DNA from: Yersinia aldovae ATCC 35236
GTDB taxonomy: Bacteria > Pseudomonadota > Gammaproteobacteria > Enterobacterales > Enterobacteriaceae
NCBI RefSeq assembly: GCF_000173735.1
Contig: NZ_ACCB01000008.1
Coordinates: 53,796-117,795 of the forward strand
Reading direction: 5' to 3'
Length of the DNA: 64,000 nt
Shown here: one piece after another, positions 59,181 to 64,000 of the stretch
How positions within the stretch are numbered: the first letter of the stretch is position 1
Layout of the letters: every line of letters starts with the position of its first letter
The notes under the pieces: model-generated
What the model was told of the DNA's origin: nothing
Databases searched by the model: none
The model's input: the letters and a program-made list of their open reading frames with translations, nothing else
Made by a program: the position numbers and the translations under genes

Positions 59181-59870
59181 ATGCTATTTATTCGTACTCT
59201 TATCTTGTCATTATTGTTACTGAATAGCGCTGTACAAGCAGGCGTCGTAGTCGGTGGCACCCGGGTTATTTATCCGGAAGCAAACAAATCCGTATCATTA
59301 AATCTGAAAAATTCAGATAACAATCCCTATTTAGTGCAATCCTGGGTTGAAAGTGAACTTGGGGAAACAGCCAATCAGCCCTTTATTATCACACCGCCCT
59401 TATTCCGCTTTGAAGGGCAGCGTGAAAATCTACTAAGAATTATTCGTACAGATGGAAACCTGCCCACAGATCGCGAGTCTATGTTTTGGTTAAATATTAA
59501 ATCTATTGCCGCAGTAAGCAAATCATCTGCTGAAGGCGGAGAGGCTCAGAATGCGTTACAAGTCGCGATTAAAAATCGGATCAAGTTGATTTACCGCCCA
59601 ACGCAATTAATGGATATACCTGAAGTTGTTACCGATAAACTTAAATGGCAGTTACAGGGGAACCAGTTAACTGTAACCAATCCAACGCCCTATTATATGA
59701 ATTTTCAACAAGTTAAAGTTGGTGGAGTTGAGGTAGAAAAAGCCAATTGGGTCGGGCCAAAAAGTAGTATCACATTTACAGTACCTAAAACGACCAACGG
59801 CCGTGAAGTGAGTTGGTATATTATTACTGACTTTGGCGGCGCGGGTAGCGAGCATAAAGCTTCATTATAG
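59181..59870 (+). CDS. Periplasmic fimbrial chaperone, PapD family
   Basis: 229 aa with a signal peptide (to VQAG near residue 21). Domain 1 starts VVVGGTRVIYPEANKSVSLN. The G1 strand is PLFRFEGQRENLLRIIRTDG, with the conserved Arg and the family signature NLPTDRESMFWLNIKSI. The end is YIITDFGGAGSEHKASL. It delivers subunits to the usher encoded just upstream. Confidence 0.95.
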   Translation: MLFIRTLILSLLLLNSAVQAGVVVGGTRVIYPEANKSVSLNLKNSDNNPYLVQSWVESELGETANQPFIITPPLFRFEGQRENLLRIIRTDGNLPTDRESMFWLNIKSIAAVSKSSAEGGEAQNALQVAIKNRIKLIYRPTQLMDIPEVVTDKLKWQLQGNQLTVTNPTPYYMNFQQVKVGGVEVEKANWVGPKSSITFTVPKTTNGREVSWYIITDFGGAGSEHKASL

Positions 59871-59915
59871 AGACATTTATCATACATGCCTGTTCTATAC
59901 AAAAGGAATCCTATT

Positions 59916-60974
59916 ATGTATCCAAATAGAGAAGTAGTAAGAGAAAATAGGGCTACAGAGTCAAGCGCTCTTTGGGTATTATCGAAAAATCTGCCTCTTT
60001 CCCGATTTTTCTATCTTATATTAATATTGGTGAGTGGTTTGTTTACTAGTCAGCACGTTTTGGCATTAAGCTGCGTGTTAAGTACCACCGGATCGGCAAT
60101 TTTTACAGAATCAATCGCTAACAGTATCGCGATACCACAAAGTGTTCCGGACGGCACAATAGTGTGGCGCTCTGAATTGCGCGTTCTACCGGTAAAATGT
60201 TATATGACAGCGACAATTTCAGCAGAAGCTGTAAAGGCCTACTATAATCCAGGTAACATCGTAATGCCCACTGGAATTACTCTGGGTGCTAACATTAATG
60301 GAGTAAACGTTGATGCAGCCACAAGTTCTTCAACAAAAGGGGTCGCTATAGGTATTACTGTTCCAACGTGTTCCAATAGTGCAGGCTGCCCGAGTACAGG
60401 AACCACATTTAATGCCAGCTATTACGTTTATGCTAAAAAATCTGGAAGTAGGCCTTCAGGAACATATCCTCTTGCTAGCTTTAAGGTTTTCCAATTAGAT
60501 GGCTCTGGCGGTATGAATAATGTAGCGGGTTCTAACCTTGTTTATTCAGCATCCAACTTAGGCAACATCCGTTTTATTACCTGTAATGCAACAGCCTCGG
60601 TCAGCCCTAATATAGTTGACTTTGGTTCTATCATAGCGAATAAACCGGTGATCGGTACCGTGGCAAAAGAAAGGAATTTCACCATCACGGTAAGCAAAAC
60701 ATGTAGTGACCCCGTTAAAGTTTCCACCACATACAGTAGCACTAAGCCTATTATTAATGGCAATGAAGTAGATCTTAGTAACGGCCTTTCATTGCAAATT
60801 AAAAATATTAATAGTGGAAATTATATTATTTATAATAACGTGGATTCGATAGCAGATCTTAGTTCAATGAACTCCGTAACAGTGCCATTTTTAGCACAAC
60901 TAAAATGGAACAAGAATACAGCAGTAAAAGGAAAGATTAACTCAGCGGTGACATTTACATTTTCATATAATTAA
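59916..60974 (+). CDS. Fimbrial tip protein / adhesin
   Basis: About 352 aa from the ATG at 59916, which has AAAGGAA upstream; an ATG at 59886 is also in frame. An unusually long signal region (about 45 residues, with FFYLILILVSGLFTSQHVLA) leads into a Cys-containing N-terminal lectin-like domain (to about 215). A pilin domain follows (CNATASVSPNIVDFGSIIAN, VSKTCSDPVKVSTTYSS), ending KGKINSAVTFTFSYN. Two-domain layout and last position suggest the adhesin. The receptor is unknown. Confidence 0.88.
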   Translation: MYPNREVVRENRATESSALWVLSKNLPLSRFFYLILILVSGLFTSQHVLALSCVLSTTGSAIFTESIANSIAIPQSVPDGTIVWRSELRVLPVKCYMTATISAEAVKAYYNPGNIVMPTGITLGANINGVNVDAATSSSTKGVAIGITVPTCSNSAGCPSTGTTFNASYYVYAKKSGSRPSGTYPLASFKVFQLDGSGGMNNVAGSNLVYSASNLGNIRFITCNATASVSPNIVDFGSIIANKPVIGTVAKERNFTITVSKTCSDPVKVSTTYSSTKPIINGNEVDLSNGLSLQIKNINSGNYIIYNNVDSIADLSSMNSVTVPFLAQLKWNKNTAVKGKINSAVTFTFSYN

Positions 60975-61206
60975 CATGCTATTACGTTGAAGCGGTTAAG
61001 CCTTAAATGCAGGTTATCCAAAGGTTGTTAGATCGCACATGAGTATTATTAGCATATTATCTTGACTAGGGCACTATCTATGATATTTAACCTAATCGTA
61101 AATGTGCTTATTGCCACAATAACACTTTAATAAAGTCTTACACTAAACCTTTTAAAATAGTCTATTATAAGATGATATCACTAAAAATAATGAATAAAGG
61201 ATAGCT

Positions 61207-61967
61207 ATGAAATACATTATAAATAATACAGTTATTTTTGTGGAAGACGATGGCATTTATCTAAAGGATTCAACTGAAGTTGAAGTAAAATTATCATCTT
61301 TATCATCTCGCATATTGTCACTTTTGATTGAAAATAAGGGAAAGCCTGTTTCTAGAGATATGATTTACAAACTGGTATGGGAAGATTATGGGTTAGCACC
61401 GTCAAATACCAGTCTTAATAATAACATTAGTTTTTTAAGAAAAAGTCTAAGAGACTGTGGCGTAGATGACTTTATTGTTACGATTCCTAAAATAGGTATT
61501 TCCATTGAAAAAAGCATATTGATAGACACTATCAATAATGAAGAAGTAATAACCAAAAAAAGTATAAAGACAGGTGTAAGTACAGTTTATTTCTATATGT
61601 TACTACCTCTACTTTCACTTTTTTTATTTATATTTTTCTAAAAAACCATAATGGAGAAAAAAACTCATCACTTAACTATATTGGTGTCATAGATAAATGC
61701 AACACCTACACCCCGAAGAAAACATCAATAAATGATGAAATTCACCTAAAGGAAAATATAAATAAGTTTATGAGCGAGACGGGGTTGAAATGTTCAAGTA
61801 ATAATATTCTGTTAGTAAATGCCCAAGGCGATAGTCTGAAAAATAAATCTAAGTTAGCTGAAGGCATGAACTTTAGAAATAGCCGAGAGTTCTATTCAAT
61901 ATGTGACATTAATAATTTGAATATATATTCTTGCGACAACTATTATTATTTAAAGAGCCTAAAATGA
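61207..61967 (+). pseudogene. ToxR/MarT-like membrane-bound regulator, frameshifted
   Basis: Residues about 1-105 are an OmpR/ToxR-type winged helix (LSSLSSRILSLLIENKGKPV, then RDMIYKLVWEDYGLAPSNTS and NNISFLRKSLRDCGV). A membrane helix follows (TVYFYMLLPLLSLFLFIFF) and the frame ends at 61641. In the -1 frame the text continues without a stop from that point (LKNHNGEKNSSLNYIGVIDK, then FMSETGLKCSSNNILLVNAQ) to 61967. That is a periplasmic domain with four cysteines. One extra T in the T7 (61619-61625) or T5 (61633-61637) tract restores a protein of about 253 aa. It overlaps the FidL-like gene by 4 bp. Confidence 0.8.
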
Positions 61968-62470
61968 AAAAAATCAGAAAAAACGTCTTATTTATTATCA
62001 TTGCGATGAGTATATCAGTGCTACCTTGGGGGTTATTTTATGCTTTCCAAAGCAATAATAATGATTTTAACGGCTTAACATGTACAGCCAACGTGAACTT
62101 ATCGTTATCTGATGGATTTTCAGAAGCTCCAGCTTTTCATGGTGTCATTACCATTAGTTTAAACCAAAATAATGATGATGGATTCATTGAGTTATCAGGT
62201 CTGGTGAAATGGAAAGGGAGTCAATACCCTGTATCAAAATTAGTTACTGTAAAATACAATAAGAATGAAGGAAGTGATTACACTTCAATATCTACAAAAA
62301 AAAGTGTCTCTTTAGAGCACGACCAATCCCCAACGAATCTTATTGAAACGTTCATTATTGGAAGTACATCACAACCACTACGAATTTTTAAAGTTAATAA
62401 GATATTTAATAATGCCTATTTAATAAGTAACATCAACTCACCAATTACTATTTGTGTAGAGAAGATATAA
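61964..62470 (+). CDS. FidL/ToxS-like inner-membrane partner protein
   Basis: 168 aa: one N-terminal membrane helix (KNVLFIIIAMSISVLPWGLF) and a periplasmic beta-rich domain (LTCTANVNLSLSDGF, IELSGLVKWKGSQY) ending SPITICVEKI, with one Cys near each end. The ATG overlaps the stop of the ToxR-like gene (ATGA). Size and pairing match FidL beside MarT in Salmonella and PsaF beside PsaE in Yersinia. It likely stabilises or senses for the upstream regulator. Confidence 0.75.
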   Translation: MKKIRKNVLFIIIAMSISVLPWGLFYAFQSNNNDFNGLTCTANVNLSLSDGFSEAPAFHGVITISLNQNNDDGFIELSGLVKWKGSQYPVSKLVTVKYNKNEGSDYTSISTKKSVSLEHDQSPTNLIETFIIGSTSQPLRIFKVNKIFNNAYLISNINSPITICVEKI

Positions 62471-62531
62471 AAAATCATTATTTCTATAATTATCTGGGGA
62501 TTAACCAAACCATTTCACCCTCTATTTATTA

Positions 62532-62566
62532 CTATATTCTTATTTTATAATAAAATAAGAATATAG
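62532..62566. repeat. Perfect 35-bp AT-rich palindrome
   Basis: Two 17-bp arms (CTATATTCTTATTTTAT and its exact reverse complement) around a single A. It sits at the end of the accessory region, before roxA. No T tract follows. It may be a terminator-like cruciform, a regulator site or a scar. Confidence 0.8.
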
Positions 62567-62645
62567 TGCGAAACAACCGATTTAAGGCACAACTCCCGAA
62601 TCGGATAAGGCTATACCGCTTTCGGAAGCCGCCATTGATGTATTT

Positions 62646-63767
62646 TTATTCGTCGAAGAACCAGTAGCCCTGATTAATCAGTTCGGTTAACTCAGCGACG
62701 AAAGCCGGATTATGTAACAACTGTCCCAGCTCATTTTTGCCAATAACCGTATAATGGCACAATATATCAGCAGCTTGAGCATCAGCCATTTCCAATCGCT
62801 CGCTGTTGATGAAGAAGCTGTTACCGACTTGCAGCACCCGCAGCCCGCTAAGGCGCGTCAAGACACCGCCATCAATCAAGGCATCGGCAATCTCATCCGG
62901 CTCATAAGGAGGATGTGCGGGACATATATCCAGCTCGTGCCGCGGCGTGGTAGAAAAGAGACCAAACCACTGCTTAAAATCTTCCGGCTGATTAATCATA
63001 TCGATCATCATCTCGCGCAAGCGATCTAATTCATACTCTTCAACCCGGCCCGGATGTTTCCGACAGGCTAAATCAGGATCGCTATAATGCTCGCCACCAA
63101 GATCGTTTTCCAGCGCATAATCAGCGAAGCTACTGATTAAATCCCTGCCGTTTGGCCCACGGAACCCGACTGAATAGTTGAGCGCAGTTTCGTGGGTGAA
63201 TCCGTCGTGTGGGAAGCCCGGTGGGATGTATAAAATGTCGCCCGGTTCGAGATCTTCATCAATGATTGGCGTGAAAGGCTCAACGTGCAGCAATGCCGGA
63301 TGTGGGCAAAACTGCTTCAAAGGCAGTTTATCACCAACACGCCAGCGGCGACTGCCCATCCCCTGAATGATAAATACATCATATTGATCAATATGTGGCC
63401 CGACTCCTCCACCCGGTACGGAAAAAGAGATCATCAGATCATCTAAACGCCAATCCGGTAGCACACGAAATGGGCACACCAACTCGGCAGATGGGGAATG
63501 CCAGTGGTTAACGGCCTGGGCCAGCAACGACCAACCGGTTTCACCCAAATGATCAAAATTCTCAAACGGCCCGTTGCTGGCCTGCCACTGTCCATTTACA
63601 TGACTGACAAGGCGGCTGTCTACTTCTGCCTCCATCGCCAAACCAGCCAGTTCATCCGGCGTAATAGGATCAACGAAGTTCTGGAAGGCATTTTTTAATA
63701 CAACAGGTTGTTTTTGCCAGTATTTTTCTAAAAATTCGGGCCAATTAAGGTTAAGTTGATAAACCAT
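62646..63767 (-). CDS. roxA: 50S ribosomal protein L16 arginine 3-hydroxylase
   Basis: Fe(II)/2-oxoglutarate-dependent JmjC-type oxygenase hydroxylating an arginine of L16. At 373 aa it equals E. coli RoxA (YcfD). The iron motif HxD is VGPHIDQYDVFIIQG near residue 125, and the distal His is in IPPGFPHDGFTHE near 187. The C-terminal winged helix ends NQGYWFFDE. It marks the return to core sequence. In E. coli it neighbours phoQ; that region is outside the window. Confidence 0.97.
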   Translation of the reverse strand: MVYQLNLNWPEFLEKYWQKQPVVLKNAFQNFVDPITPDELAGLAMEAEVDSRLVSHVNGQWQASNGPFENFDHLGETGWSLLAQAVNHWHSPSAELVCPFRVLPDWRLDDLMISFSVPGGGVGPHIDQYDVFIIQGMGSRRWRVGDKLPLKQFCPHPALLHVEPFTPIIDEDLEPGDILYIPPGFPHDGFTHETALNYSVGFRGPNGRDLISSFADYALENDLGGEHYSDPDLACRKHPGRVEEYELDRLREMMIDMINQPEDFKQWFGLFSTTPRHELDICPAHPPYEPDEIADALIDGGVLTRLSGLRVLQVGNSFFINSERLEMADAQAADILCHYTVIGKNELGQLLHNPAFVAELTELINQGYWFFDE

Positions 63768-64000
63768 ACGTTAATACCAATAAGGAGACAAACGAGCCTA
63801 ATTATAAAGTAACGCCCCCCTGAGCCGCCTTGTCATTGGTCAAGACTGTGTGTTTAGTTTCATGTGGGGGTATCTCATTCCATTAAGCCTGGACTTACCC
63901 CCATTTATATCCCCAACTATCTATAAAACTCAGTGGATGTAAGTAAGTTAAAGTAAATCAGCTAGTTACAGGGGTAACCCCCCCATTCTTAACGGAGGTT
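63768..64000. other. Upstream region of roxA
   Basis: About 230 bp to the window end. No gene is seen. AAGGAG 11 bases before the roxA ATG (minus strand: CTCCTTATTGGTATTAACG) is outside any ORF and is not an obvious ribosome site in itself. Confidence 0.3.

Noticed and set aside
1..64000. CRISPR array, prophage or insertion sequence
   Set aside because: No regularly spaced repeats, phage genes, transposase or integrase were found; the only dispersed repeats are ERIC elements.

Overview
The window is chromosomal DNA of an enterobacterium, almost certainly a Yersinia outside the pestis/pseudotuberculosis pair. The order chiP-glnS-nagE//nagBACD-asnB-tRNAs-ubiF-miaB-ybeZYX-lnt-gltIJKL-leuS-lptE-holA-nadD-rsfS-rlmH-mrdAB-rlpA-dacA-ybeD-lipB-lipA-tatE-crcB-cspE matches the E. 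coli 15-min region. Five ERIC-type intergenic repeats with the longer forms seen in Yersinia support the genus. The species is not resolved.

1-10.4 kb is an amino-sugar regulon: chitoporin chiP (cut by the window start), the PTS permease nagE, and divergent nagB-nagA-nagC followed by nagD. Near-consensus NagC operators lie upstream of chiP and twice between nagE and nagB, about 95 bp apart and flanking a CRP site. nagA carries a one-base deletion. 10.7-13.3 kb holds asnB and a six-tRNA operon (Met-Leu-Gln-Gln-Met-Gln) with its promoter and terminator. 13.4-21.2 kb holds ubiF, miaB, ybeZ-ybeY-ybeX-lnt and a flavin-binding PPOX-family gene. 21.3-25.1 kb is the glutamate/aspartate ABC importer gltIJKL, with a consensus sigma-54 promoter far upstream and an ERIC between gltI and gltJ.

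25.2-43 kb is housekeeping: leuS, outer-membrane LPS assembly (lptE), replication (holA), NAD (nadD), ribosome factors (rsfS, rlmH), the cell-elongation and peptidoglycan set (mrdA-mrdB-rlpA-dacA), lipoate synthesis (ybeD, lipB, lipA), tatE, a frameshifted MASE2-GGDEF diguanylate cyclase, crcB behind a probable fluoride riboswitch, and cspE.

43.3-62.5 kb is AT-rich accessory DNA without core synteny. It holds four orphan LuxR/RcsB-type DNA-binding proteins, a LysR regulator, an acyltransferase-3 protein, a phosphatase remnant, an ABM-domain protein, an Atm1-like ABC exporter and several very small ORFs. It ends in a complete chaperone-usher fimbrial cluster (major subunit, usher, chaperone, tip protein) followed by a ToxR/MarT-like membrane regulator, broken by a one-base slip in a T-rich tract, and a FidL-like partner. 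The likely theme is surface adhesion under several layers of control. Core sequence resumes with roxA (ribosomal L16 oxygenase).

Three genes (nagA, the cyclase, the ToxR-like regulator) are each broken by loss of one base in a homopolymer. This may be real decay, phase variation or sequencing error, and the sequence alone cannot decide.
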